DNA of 64,000 nt from CAYVTV01 sp964563105 (GTDB lineage Bacteria > Bacteroidota > Bacteroidia > Bacteroidales > GCA-2748055). The translations under genes were made by a program, and so were the position numbers. Of this stretch, positions 15,991-24,448 are shown in pieces; the first letter of the stretch is position 1; each line of letters starts with the position of its first letter. Where the stretch lies: positions 1-64,000 of the forward strand of contig CAZLXM010000001.1 in assembly GCA_964563105.1 (NCBI GenBank), given 5' to 3'. Under the pieces are notes generated by a model. That model searched no databases. It was not told the origin of the DNA and saw nothing but the letters and a program-made list of their open reading frames with translations.

Positions 15991-17447
15991 ACTTTTTTAA
16001 CCTTCTTGCCGGTGGCACTTACATTTAAATTATCCCTTATCTCCCATATTTTAGGTATCTTAAACAAGGCCAGATGTTTGGAGCAATGCTCTGTCAACAA
16101 TTCTTTTGATATCCGATCCTGATTTTCTTTTTTGATAACTACTGTGGCTTTAAGTACTTCTCCTTCAATATCATCTTCGATGCCCTCAATATGACAGTCA
16201 ATTACTTCCGGTAAATCTAATATCACAGCTTCAATTTCTTTAGGGCTAATCCTCTTTCCGCGTACTTTTATAATTTCATTTTTACGTGCAGTAAGATAGA
16301 TATAACCTTCTTCATCAACTGTTCCCAAATCACCTGTATAAAGCCATCCATTACGCAATACCCTGGAACTGCCTTCTTCATCAGCGAAATATCCTGCCAT
16401 AATATTATCTCCCCGTGCTATAACCTCTCCGGTTTCTCCCGGTTTTATCTTTTCACCTTTTTCATTAACAACTCTTAATTCCACTCCGGGGATGCCCTTA
16501 CCCATTGATCCTTTCTTTTTTTGATATAATCCGGGAGGGAGCCAGGATAAGCGTGCTGTTGCTTCTGTTTGTCCGTACATCACAATAAATCGTATATCAG
16601 GGAAATATTCTATAAATTCATCAATAAAAACAGTAGCCAGTTTTCCACCTGCCTGGGTTACATATTTCAGATCAGGGAAAGCAGTGTTTTTAAATGAATC
16701 CGATTTTCTTAAAAGTATTTGAAAATGACTGGGAACTCCGGCAAAACCGGTACATTTATAGTCTTTTAAATCACTAATAATTTTTCCCAGAAAAATAAAG
16801 GAATTATTAAGCACGATTGAGCCGCCCGATCTGAGATGCGTATGCAGGAGGGATAGGCCGTAACAGTAGTAAAACGGAAGCACAACCAGCATACGGGAAT
16901 CGTTATCCAACTCCAGATATTCAACAATAGAAGCAGTGTTAGAAATCAGGTTTCTGTGGGAAAGCATTACACCCTTAGGCTTTCCCGTAGATCCGGAGGT
17001 AAATATTATTTCAGCAATATCTTTATCTTTTGTTTCAATTATTTTTTCAGATCTTTCATCTGCATATTGTGCCATAGTTTCTGGAAATATACAGTTCCTG
17101 CCGTCTAATTCAAGCCTGTGTTCAATATCCTTTGTGGCAAATATTTTTAAAGGCCTGGTAAGATCATAAATGTAATTGAAGTTTTCTTTTTCAATTAATG
17201 GATCAAGCGGGATGCATATATTCCCTGAACGGATAATGGCCAGATATGCCGTTATAAAAAACAAATTGTTTGCTGAAATTAAAATAACGGGCTTAGCTTT
17301 ACCCAGATTATTTTTCAGCCAATTACTTAAAACTATGGAATTTTTATATAATTGATTAAATGATATTTCTTCTTTACCGATAAGAAATAATTTTTCATGA
17401 TGAGAAGTATGCTCAAAAAAATAATCAACAGCATTCATAATTAACAT
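15987..17447 (-). CDS. AMP-forming acyl-CoA/ACP ligase (ANL superfamily)
   Basis: All main ANL motifs are present in 486 residues: the P-loop Phe-Thr-Ser-Gly-Ser-Thr-Gly-Lys-Pro-Lys-Gly near 150, Met-Tyr-Gly-Gln-Thr-Glu-Ala near 292, Tyr-Thr-Gly-Asp-Leu near 371, the hinge region Arg-Lys-Asn-Glu-Ile-Ile-Lys-Val-Arg-Gly near 389, and the catalytic Lys in Ser-Ala-Thr-Gly-Lys-Lys at the C terminus. It activates a carboxylic acid as the acyl-adenylate and transfers it to a thiol. It is the last gene of the operon wza-wzc-acp-asnB-nadE-ligase, 67 bases after nadE, so loading an acid onto the operon's own acyl carrier protein is the likely job. Substrate is unknown. Start at ATG 17447, or 3 codons later. 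Confidence 0.87.
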   Translation of the reverse strand: MLIMNAVDYFFEHTSHHEKLFLIGKEEISFNQLYKNSIVLSNWLKNNLGKAKPVILISANNLFFITAYLAIIRSGNICIPLDPLIEKENFNYIYDLTRPLKIFATKDIEHRLELDGRNCIFPETMAQYADERSEKIIETKDKDIAEIIFTSGSTGKPKGVMLSHRNLISNTASIVEYLELDNDSRMLVVLPFYYCYGLSLLHTHLRSGGSIVLNNSFIFLGKIISDLKDYKCTGFAGVPSHFQILLRKSDSFKNTAFPDLKYVTQAGGKLATVFIDEFIEYFPDIRFIVMYGQTEATARLSWLPPGLYQKKKGSMGKGIPGVELRVVNEKGEKIKPGETGEVIARGDNIMAGYFADEEGSSRVLRNGWLYTGDLGTVDEEGYIYLTARKNEIIKVRGKRISPKEIEAVILDLPEVIDCHIEGIEDDIEGEVLKATVVIKKENQDRISKELLTEHCSKHLALFKIPKIWEIRDNLNVSATGKKVKKV

Positions 17448-17514
17448 GATAAATTACTTAATCTATAAATTTGTAATAGATTAAAAAAATACTTTTATAT
17501 GATTTTTAACAAGC

Positions 17515-18513
17515 TTAATTTTTCTCTTCTTTCAGGCCCCAATAATCTCTCAATGGCTCAGTCCTTAAATATGCAGTGGTATTTCTTTTTCTTTCAAAAT
17601 TGCGAAATAGCGCTTCCACTCTTTCTGTTGTTTCACCCATTACTTTTGCAACTTCTTCAGCCGGATAAGCATTCTCAAATCCATACCAGAATCTGTCCAT
17701 AAGATTAAAAGGAAGCTGATAAAAGAACTCTTCCTGAGTTTGTTCTGCTGTATAGGTATCGGTGGTAGGAGTTCTTTCAATGATACCGGAAGGTACTTCC
17801 AGAAATTCAGCAAGCTGATAAACCTGTGTTTTATATAAATTTCCGATAGGCATCACATCTGCCCCTCCGTCACCATATTTTACAAAAAACCCCTGTTCCT
17901 GCTCATGCTTGTTTGGCGTGCCTATTACTGCATAATGAAGAGATTCTGCGTGATAATAAAGCGTGCTCATTCGTGTGCGCTGTTTGAAATTTGAGGCTGC
18001 AAAAATTTGCAGGTATTCCCTCGTTGGAAGCAGCTTTTCCTGTTCATTGCCTTTACTGTCAATGATTATTAGCTTCCACATTGGCGGAAGATTATTAAAC
18101 AGGCCGCTTTGCTTCACGGCAATTTTCATTTTATGCTTTTTCGGGTCATATTCCGGAAATACTCTTTTTACCGCTTCATCACGCCGTTTATAGCATCCAA
18201 ATCCTTCCAGCGCAGGGGTGATCTCTTCCTTTATTGCTTTTACCCCAAATTTTCCGGCCAGTTCAAGGGCCAGCATTTCACTGTCAGGATTTGAATCCTT
18301 CTCAGGCATCATTATACCCAGGATCTTTTCAGGCCCCAATGCTTTTACCGCTAATGCAAGACATACCGAAGAATCAATACCACCGCTCAGGCCAATAACA
18401 CCTCCTGTACGTTTGAACTTCTGCTGCACATCATAACGTAATTTTTGAACTATGATGTCAACTACTTCGCTTACATTGTTGAGAAGAATAATGTCTTTTG
18501 AAAAAGGCTTCAT
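17515..18513 (-). CDS. NadE-like ammonia-dependent amide synthetase (N-type ATP pyrophosphatase)
   Basis: This 332-residue protein has the PP-loop Ser-Gly-Gly-Ile-Asp-Ser-Ser (43-49) of NAD synthetases, and further NadE-like segments: Gly-Thr-Pro-Asn-Lys-His-Glu near 220, Tyr-Gly-Asp-Gly-Gly-Ala-Asp near 233 and Thr-Pro-Thr-Thr-Asp-Thr-Tyr near 270. It lacks the nitrilase-type glutaminase domain of glutamine-dependent NadE and is longer than ammonia-dependent NadE (about 245-275 residues) because of an insert around 110-200. NAD synthesis is the textbook role. Its place between asnB-like and ligase genes in an export operon makes a second role likelier: amidation of a carboxyl group during glycan tailoring, perhaps with ammonia from the AsnB glutaminase domain. 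That is inference. Confidence 0.8.
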   Translation of the reverse strand: MKPFSKDIILLNNVSEVVDIIVQKLRYDVQQKFKRTGGVIGLSGGIDSSVCLALAVKALGPEKILGIMMPEKDSNPDSEMLALELAGKFGVKAIKEEITPALEGFGCYKRRDEAVKRVFPEYDPKKHKMKIAVKQSGLFNNLPPMWKLIIIDSKGNEQEKLLPTREYLQIFAASNFKQRTRMSTLYYHAESLHYAVIGTPNKHEQEQGFFVKYGDGGADVMPIGNLYKTQVYQLAEFLEVPSGIIERTPTTDTYTAEQTQEEFFYQLPFNLMDRFWYGFENAYPAEEVAKVMGETTERVEALFRNFERKRNTTAYLRTEPLRDYWGLKEEKN

Positions 18514-18611
18514 ATAATCGAAATTTATAAGTTAAAAAACAAAGCTGGTTAAACTGATATAACAGTTTTATAATTAACAGACATTCTATTACTTAATGCC
18601 AAATGTTTAAT

Positions 18612-20585
18612 TCACTCTTTAAAATCCTCAGTTATTCTTATATGTTTTAATTTTTCTCCTCTAAATTCTTCATTATTGTTTTCAATGAATTGATAATACA
18701 ATAAATGTGTTGAAACAACAGAACTTAAAAGCATATCATCAATTTCACTGCTGATCCCTGTTTTTCTTATCCGTAAAAGCACCTGGCCCAGTGATTCAGG
18801 ATCAAAAATTCCTGCACGTTTTGTATAATCTTCAGAAAGCATATACGATAAATATCCTGAATTATCATCAGAAAGAAAAACATTTTTAACCGGGGCCCTG
18901 TAAGGTTGTTTAGTTCTTTTTAAAATACCGGCAGGGATCTTATTGTTAAGTACTTTCTTTAAAAGATATTTTTCTGTCAAACCCTTTAGCTTGAAACTTT
19001 CAGGCAGTTTTGTGCAAAACTCAATTATTCTGTGATCAAGAAAGGGATATCTGGCTTCCACGGAATTTGCCATTCCCATACGGTCTCCCTGGCTTGATAA
19101 AAGATAACCGGACATAAAAATTGTACTTTCCAGCCATTGCGCTTTTGAAAGTGAATTCCAGGAATTAAAGTTTTCCGGAAGACCAAGTTCAAGCTGGTCC
19201 AAAGGGGAATAATCCTTCAGCAGCTCTTTAAAGTGAGAAGAAAAATGTTTTTTAATATGATTGGAATTATTCCATCTTAGCAAATGAGAGTAAAATGGGT
19301 TATTAGTATTCTCAAGTTTATATCCGAAAAAGAATTTAAGGATATTAACTTCTGCATTATTTATTTGCGGGATATAGGGATATAATCTTTTCAGCAGCAT
19401 AGGCCGCATGACGGAGTTTGGCTGTGATGCCCAGAAATTTCGTATTACTGTTTCTTTAAAAATATCATATCCGGCCAGGAGCTCATCAGAACCTTCTCCC
19501 GTAATCACAACCTTGATATTATTTTCATTAACAAGCTTTGAAAGCAAATACATTGGAGCGGGAGCAGTTCGGGTTAAAGGCATTTCGGAGTGCCAGACAA
19601 CCTTAGGGAAAATATCAGCAATGTCATTTGAACTACAAATAAATGACTGGTGTTGAGTATTGAAAGCTTTTACTGCTTCATCCTGATAACTGCTTTCATC
19701 AAAAGATTTATCCCTAAATCCGACAGAAAAAGTCTGAATAGTTTTTTGTCCTATATCTTTTATATATGCAACAGTGGCGCTTGAATCAATTCCGCCGCTA
19801 AGATAGGCTGCAACATCCACATCAGCCCTTAATCTTAATTCTACGGAATCTCTGAACAAATGGTCAAATTCATCAATTGCATCAGAAAGCGATAGAGAAC
19901 TGTTTATATTATCAAATTGCAGGCTCCAGTATTTTTCTGTTTTAAATCCATTACGATTGTAAATTGCATAATGACCGGGTGAAATTTCATAAATATTTTT
20001 AAATGCGGTATTGGGTGTAATTGTAGCCCAGAAAGTATATACCTGGGAAAGGTTTTCAGGGCTGAATTCAGGATAAATTGAATCATTTCTGAAAAGTGAT
20101 TTAATTTCTGAAGAAAATGTGAAAACGCCATTTTTATTATGAAAAAAAAGTGGACGGATACCGGTCCTGTCTCTTGCAAGAAATAGCTCTTCTTTTTTTT
20201 TATCCCAAATTGCAAATGCAAACTCGCCATTTAATAATTCGGGGCATTTGCTTCCATAAATGGAATATAATTGAACAATTACTTCCGTGTCAGTTGGAGT
20301 ATTTAGCCTGTATCCTTTTATTCCCAGTTCTGCCCTGAGATCTTCATAATTAAATATTTGACCATTAAAGACTATCCAAAATCTTCCTGAAGGATCGGAT
20401 AAAGGCTGTCTGGCGGAAGCCTGATCAAAAACATTAAGTCTTACGTTCCCTAAAGAGGCATGGGCTGACAGATAAATTCCGCTGTCATCCGGCCCGCGAT
20501 GACGTATAGCTCGAAGCATTGATTCAAGTTTGGAAATATCTTTTTCCTGATTTTGGTAATTGATGATGCCGGCTATTCCGCACAT
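18612..20585 (-). CDS. Asparagine synthase-like glutamine amidotransferase
   Basis: The 657 residues comprise an N-terminal class II glutaminase domain starting Met-Cys-Gly-Ile-Ala (Cys2 nucleophile after Met removal), with Arg-His-Arg-Gly-Pro-Asp-Asp near 30 and an Asn-Gly motif near 75, and a C-terminal synthetase domain with the PP-loop Ser-Gly-Gly-Ile-Asp-Ser-Ser near 265. AsnB-family enzymes activate a carboxylate as the acyl-AMP and form an amide with ammonia released from glutamine. Homologues in glycan loci (for example WbpS) make uronamides, and related ones occur in exosortase-type loci with ACP and ligase genes. The gene start overlaps the end of the acyl carrier protein gene by 13 bases, a strong sign of functional coupling. 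Biosynthesis of free asparagine is the less likely alternative. Confidence 0.87.
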   Translation of the reverse strand: MCGIAGIINYQNQEKDISKLESMLRAIRHRGPDDSGIYLSAHASLGNVRLNVFDQASARQPLSDPSGRFWIVFNGQIFNYEDLRAELGIKGYRLNTPTDTEVIVQLYSIYGSKCPELLNGEFAFAIWDKKKEELFLARDRTGIRPLFFHNKNGVFTFSSEIKSLFRNDSIYPEFSPENLSQVYTFWATITPNTAFKNIYEISPGHYAIYNRNGFKTEKYWSLQFDNINSSLSLSDAIDEFDHLFRDSVELRLRADVDVAAYLSGGIDSSATVAYIKDIGQKTIQTFSVGFRDKSFDESSYQDEAVKAFNTQHQSFICSSNDIADIFPKVVWHSEMPLTRTAPAPMYLLSKLVNENNIKVVITGEGSDELLAGYDIFKETVIRNFWASQPNSVMRPMLLKRLYPYIPQINNAEVNILKFFFGYKLENTNNPFYSHLLRWNNSNHIKKHFSSHFKELLKDYSPLDQLELGLPENFNSWNSLSKAQWLESTIFMSGYLLSSQGDRMGMANSVEARYPFLDHRIIEFCTKLPESFKLKGLTEKYLLKKVLNNKIPAGILKRTKQPYRAPVKNVFLSDDNSGYLSYMLSEDYTKRAGIFDPESLGQVLLRIRKTGISSEIDDMLLSSVVSTHLLYYQFIENNNEEFRGEKLKHIRITEDFKE

Positions 20586-20851
20586 GGTGAAACCTGTGTT
20601 TTTTCGCAGATAAAATTAGTTATGGCAATAACAGATTCAAAATTTTCTTCTATAAGATCAGTATCACTTACTTTTACACCAAATTCTTCTTCAATGAAAG
20701 TAATTAGCATCATGAAACCCATTGAGTCAAAATAACCCTCTTTAAATATTAGTGTGTCATTTTGAATTTTTTTTGAGTCAACATGAACTGCCTGTTGGAT
20801 ATATGATTTTACTTTTTCCCTGATTTTAATACCTTGTTCGTTGTTCTCCAT
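20573..20851 (-). CDS. Acyl carrier protein
   Basis: A 92-residue acidic, four-helix-type protein with the phosphopantetheine attachment site at Ser43 in Gly-Tyr-Phe-Asp-Ser-Met-Gly-Phe, matching the Asp-Ser-(hydrophobic) consensus. It would carry an acyl group as a thioester on its phosphopantetheine arm. It lies 3 bases after wzc and overlaps asnB by 13 bases, so it is translated as part of the export operon. It is not the housekeeping ACP: the neighbours are not fatty-acid synthesis genes and the Asp-Ser-Met context differs from the usual Asp-Ser-Leu. The partner for loading is probably the ligase at the operon end. Its C terminus has a Cys-containing tail of about 10 residues. Confidence 0.88.
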   Translation of the reverse strand: MENNEQGIKIREKVKSYIQQAVHVDSKKIQNDTLIFKEGYFDSMGFMMLITFIEEEFGVKVSDTDLIEENFESVIAITNFICEKTQVSPCAE

Positions 20852-20854
20852 AAT

Positions 20855-23230
20855 TTAATTCTTTTTATAATATGCATTATATCTGCCATAACGGCTTTTA
20901 CTTAAATTCAGGTCATTAAATACGACATCAAAATTTTCTATTTTATTTATGCTGAAAAGATCCAGAACATCATTAAAAAGATCTTTCCGTGTAGCATTAT
21001 TCCTGCAGACTAAAAGAATATGAGATGCATACTTGGTCAGAAGAGTGGCATCGGCAACAATTCCAAAAGGCGTGGAATCAATGATTACATAATCATATTC
21101 ATTTTTCAAGGTTTCCATTAATTCATCCAGTGCACCCGATTCAATTAATTCTGAAGTGTTGGGCAATAATGGCCCGGCCGGGATAAAAGAAAGATTTTTT
21201 GTTTTCGGGTCACTAAAAATTATTTCCTTAAGGCCAGTATGATTGGCCATATAATTCGACAGCCCGGTATTATTATCCATATTAAATTTATTATGCAAAG
21301 TTGGACGGCGCAGGTCACAGTCTAATATAATAGTTTTATTCCCGACAGCCGCAATTGAGACCGCAAGGTTATATGCCACAAAACTTTTTCCGTCCCTCGG
21401 CTGCGCTGAAGTGACCATTAAAACCTTTAAAGGGAAGTTTTTAAACCTCATAAACAGGATGCTTCGAAGATTACGAAATGATTCAGCTATATGTGAACGG
21501 GGTGAATCATTCACAACAGTTTCACTTTTATAAGTATTTGTATAAATAATGCTTAATACTTTTTTGTTTAATATTCTTTCTGCATCAGCTATTGAAGTAA
21601 TATTCTCATTAAAGAAATCTCTAAGGATTATAAAGAGGGTAGGGATCATTAAACCTAAAAATATTCCTATCAATAAATTAAGGTTTGATTTAGGGGCAAC
21701 ATATTTTCTGGTAACTGACCGTGCCGGCTCCAGAATTTCATAATCCGGATAATTTGAGGCCATGGTAATAGCTGATTCTGATCTTTTCTGCAGAAGAAAA
21801 GTGTAAATAGCATCACTAAGGTCAAACTTTCTCTTCATACTGACCATATTGAGCTCTGTACGGGGAAGTTTGGAAATTTCCCTGGATACTTTTTCAGCCC
21901 GGTAGTTTAATTCATTCTGGGTGAGATTTAGTGTATTAAGATTGTTCTTAACATTTTCAATGATGGCTTGCTTTTGCAATCTTAGCTTATTTTCTATTTG
22001 GCCTAAAAAGAGGTTTTTTTCCGCATTATTGCTTAAAATGGCAGACCTCTCAGTATTTAATGCCAGAAGTTCCAGTACAAGAGTATTCATTATTGGATCT
22101 GCAACATTGGCAACTGACGGAGGTGCAAGCCCGGCCATATCCTGGTTTTTATCAAAATAATCAAGTACATAATTGTAATAACGCTCCTGAACCTGAAGAG
22201 CTGAACGTTCATTCTCAATCTGGGTCATCTGTTGTAAAGCCTGTTGTCCCTGATAGCTCAGGTCTGTGACCTGGTATGCTGAACGGTAATCTCTTAACAT
22301 AGATTCGGATACTAACAATGAATCTGAAATTTCTGATATCTGGGAATCAATGAAATTTATTGTATTTACCGAAATTTTATTCTTTTTTGAAAGATTGTCA
22401 TCAAGATAAGTCTCAACATATTTATTAAGAAAATCTATGGTAAGCCCGACATTTTGACCCTGAAATTTTAACTTTATCAAAGAAGATCTTGGACTGACAG
22501 GTTCAACTGTAAGCCTGGAAAGATAATTTCTTGTAAGCATGTCCAAATGATACAGTTCAAAATAATATAATTGCTCATCATCTGTTCTGTTTATATTAAA
22601 TTCACTATTTAATGAAATTGAAAACTTAAACATACTATGTGAAATAGTTTCATTAAACCTGCAAACAGTATCAACTCTTAAAACATTAAAATAACTGACA
22701 ACATTATTGTCAAGAAAATTATATAAAGAGGCCTCTTCTTCCAGGGCGGTGAGCCTGTAAGTGTTTTCATCAAGTATTCTAATATAAAATTTAGCATTTA
22801 TTGGCTGTGGATGTGATTTGTCCAGGGTAACTATAAAAGGAACATTTTGATAGAGTTGATTGATGATCCGTCTAAAATATTTTTTTGATTCTCTAAAATA
22901 ACCAATCTCCAAATTCATGTTTTGTAAAGTGTTACCTACAAGTCTAAATGAATTCAGGCTGTTAATATCGTTTTCCAGGTTCCTTCCCTGGTTAAACCCT
23001 CCAAAACCGGCAAAGAGATCATTAGACCCCGCCAGGGGATATCGCCTGTCCTCAACAGGCCCTATTACAGAAGTGACCTCTACAATGGAAGGTGAAGTTT
23101 TATTGAGGATATAAGCTGCGGATACACAGATAATAAAACTTAAAATATAAAAATACTTAAGTGATAAAGCTTTTAAAATAAATTCCTTTATGTTAAAGGC
23201 TTCTGCACTCTGACTACTATTATTTGCCAT
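20855..23230 (-). CDS. wzc: Wzc-like polysaccharide co-polymerase and BY-type tyrosine kinase
   Basis: The 791 residues have an N-terminal membrane helix (about 28-46), a large periplasmic Wzz/coiled-coil region with the G-rich GNVR-type segment, a second membrane helix near 515-535, and a cytoplasmic kinase domain. The kinase shows Walker A (Pro-Arg-Asp-Gly-Lys-Ser near 612), Walker A' (Asp-Cys-Asp-Leu-Arg-Arg-Pro near 640), Walker B (Val-Ile-Ile-Asp-Ser-Thr-Pro near 715) and a Tyr-rich tail (four Tyr in the last 12 residues) for autophosphorylation. It controls polymer length and export together with Wza, encoded 17 bases upstream. The single-polypeptide form (co-polymerase plus kinase) is usual in Gram-negative bacteria. 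Confidence 0.93.
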   Translation of the reverse strand: MANNSSQSAEAFNIKEFILKALSLKYFYILSFIICVSAAYILNKTSPSIVEVTSVIGPVEDRRYPLAGSNDLFAGFGGFNQGRNLENDINSLNSFRLVGNTLQNMNLEIGYFRESKKYFRRIINQLYQNVPFIVTLDKSHPQPINAKFYIRILDENTYRLTALEEEASLYNFLDNNVVSYFNVLRVDTVCRFNETISHSMFKFSISLNSEFNINRTDDEQLYYFELYHLDMLTRNYLSRLTVEPVSPRSSLIKLKFQGQNVGLTIDFLNKYVETYLDDNLSKKNKISVNTINFIDSQISEISDSLLVSESMLRDYRSAYQVTDLSYQGQQALQQMTQIENERSALQVQERYYNYVLDYFDKNQDMAGLAPPSVANVADPIMNTLVLELLALNTERSAILSNNAEKNLFLGQIENKLRLQKQAIIENVKNNLNTLNLTQNELNYRAEKVSREISKLPRTELNMVSMKRKFDLSDAIYTFLLQKRSESAITMASNYPDYEILEPARSVTRKYVAPKSNLNLLIGIFLGLMIPTLFIILRDFFNENITSIADAERILNKKVLSIIYTNTYKSETVVNDSPRSHIAESFRNLRSILFMRFKNFPLKVLMVTSAQPRDGKSFVAYNLAVSIAAVGNKTIILDCDLRRPTLHNKFNMDNNTGLSNYMANHTGLKEIIFSDPKTKNLSFIPAGPLLPNTSELIESGALDELMETLKNEYDYVIIDSTPFGIVADATLLTKYASHILLVCRNNATRKDLFNDVLDLFSINKIENFDVVFNDLNLSKSRYGRYNAYYKKN

Positions 23231-23247
23231 TATTTCTTAAACTTTTT

Positions 23248-24024
23248 TTAAAACCTGACACCAGTAAATAAAAGTACAGCTATAAGAGTTGTAATGGAAC
23301 TCAGAACTGTAGTATATGTTATATTGGAATAACTTGACGAAACAGCTTTTAGTGGTTCAACCACAAGAACATCATTGGGTAATATATAATAAGTATCCTT
23401 TGAAGCAATTTTTGAATCTGCGAGATTAAGCTGATAATGCATAACTTTATCTCCTTCAGTTCTTATAAGGATAACCTTCTTTCTGTTACCATAACGTGTG
23501 ATCCCTCCTCCAAGCCCTATGGCTTCATATATTGTTAGCTTATCTCTCGTAAAAGTAAACATTCCCTGCCTCTGAACTTCACCAACAACTGTAACCTGAT
23601 TATCAACATACTTCACTACTATGGATGTATTAGGGACATAATCACTCATAGCCTTTTGAATTTTTTCTGCAGCTTCGGAAGTGGTAAGATAACCAACATT
23701 AATATTTCCAACGAAAGGAAAATTTATATTGCCCCCTTCATCAACAAGATATCCTATTATAGAAGCGGAAGCACCGGTTGTAAACCTCGTTTCATCAGCA
23801 GCATTGAAAATTTGATTAACCTGGGGGTCAATACTAAGGACCTTGACATATAATCTGTCGAAAGGCATAATAACCTTTTGGGTCCTCGGATTAATGGGAG
23901 GTTCTTCAAGACTATCGATATCATTGAAATAAGAAAGCTTAGTGACAGGGACACAAGACATTGAAAACGTTATTATAATTCCAAAAATTAAAATTATAAC
24001 CGGGAATTTGCTCTTTTTCAACAT
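23248..24024 (-). CDS. wza: Wza-like polysaccharide export outer-membrane lipoprotein
   Basis: I chose ATG at 24024 (258 residues) because it puts a type II signal peptide with Phe-Ser-Met-Ser-Cys at Cys24. An upstream in-frame GTG at 24093 would add 23 residues with no signal character. The mature part carries a Poly_export domain (about 45-150) followed by a SLBB domain (Val-Val-Gly-Glu-Val-Gln-Arg-Gly-Met-Phe near 150), and ends with a hydrophobic helix that could cross the outer membrane as in Wza. It forms the exit channel for the polymer made by this locus. It is the first gene of the operon running to 15987, which ties the ACP/amidotransferase module to export. Confidence 0.9.
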   Translation of the reverse strand: MLKKSKFPVIILIFGIIITFSMSCVPVTKLSYFNDIDSLEEPPINPRTQKVIMPFDRLYVKVLSIDPQVNQIFNAADETRFTTGASASIIGYLVDEGGNINFPFVGNINVGYLTTSEAAEKIQKAMSDYVPNTSIVVKYVDNQVTVVGEVQRQGMFTFTRDKLTIYEAIGLGGGITRYGNRKKVILIRTEGDKVMHYQLNLADSKIASKDTYYILPNDVLVVEPLKAVSSSYSNITYTTVLSSITTLIAVLLFTGVRF

Positions 24025-24448
24025 ATATGAAATATTAAAATGTGATCTGTATCCAAATAATATATTATTGTAAATAAAACTATTATATTTCACTGACTAA
24101 CTTTACGTTCAATTTCAAAAAACGTTTCATATCCATCTGCTTTAAAAAATTTGAATTTTGTGCAATTTTTATGCCAATGAATAAAATTTATTGTACTAAA
24201 ACCTTTATGTATAAACAATGCTTTTCAAAAACCAAATGTTTTCAAAATAAAATATTATTAACACTTTATAATAGAAATATGTTTTAAGATTTTAAACTTA
24301 CCCATGTCTTTTTAAAGGTTTTATACAAAGATAATCATTTTGCCAATGTTGTTTTATATAATCCCGTTGAAAACTACCAAACATTATAAATATTATTCTG
24401 TCTGCCCTTCAATTTCAATCGGCCATTTAAAATCCCGGCATAAGTTGT
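24025..24448. other. 424-base intergenic region upstream of wza
   Basis: This region should contain the promoter of the wza-wzc-acp-asnB-nadE-ligase operon and the end of the PD40 lipoprotein transcript. I see a perfect 14-bp palindrome (AATAATATATTATT, 24056-24069) 32 bases before the wza ATG, which could be an operator. On the - strand a -7-like TATCTTTG lies at 24326-24333, but it is 300 bases from the gene and has no -33 box at the right spacing. No ORF, RNA gene or strong terminator was seen. Confidence 0.5.

Noticed and set aside
17515..18513. Housekeeping NAD synthetase
   Set aside because: It cannot be excluded, but the operon position between asnB-like and ligase genes, the added insert and the missing glutaminase domain favour a specialised role, so I did not assign the symbol nadE.
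15987..24024. Exosortase/PEP-CTERM system
   Set aside because: The ligase, ACP and amidotransferase recall exosortase A loci, but no exosortase-like multi-pass protein or PEP-CTERM sorting signal was seen. The flippase and PAP2 proteins do not have exosortase motifs.
24326..24333. Promoter of wza
   Set aside because: It matches TAnnTTTG on the - strand but has no TTTG at -33 and lies 300 bases from the gene.
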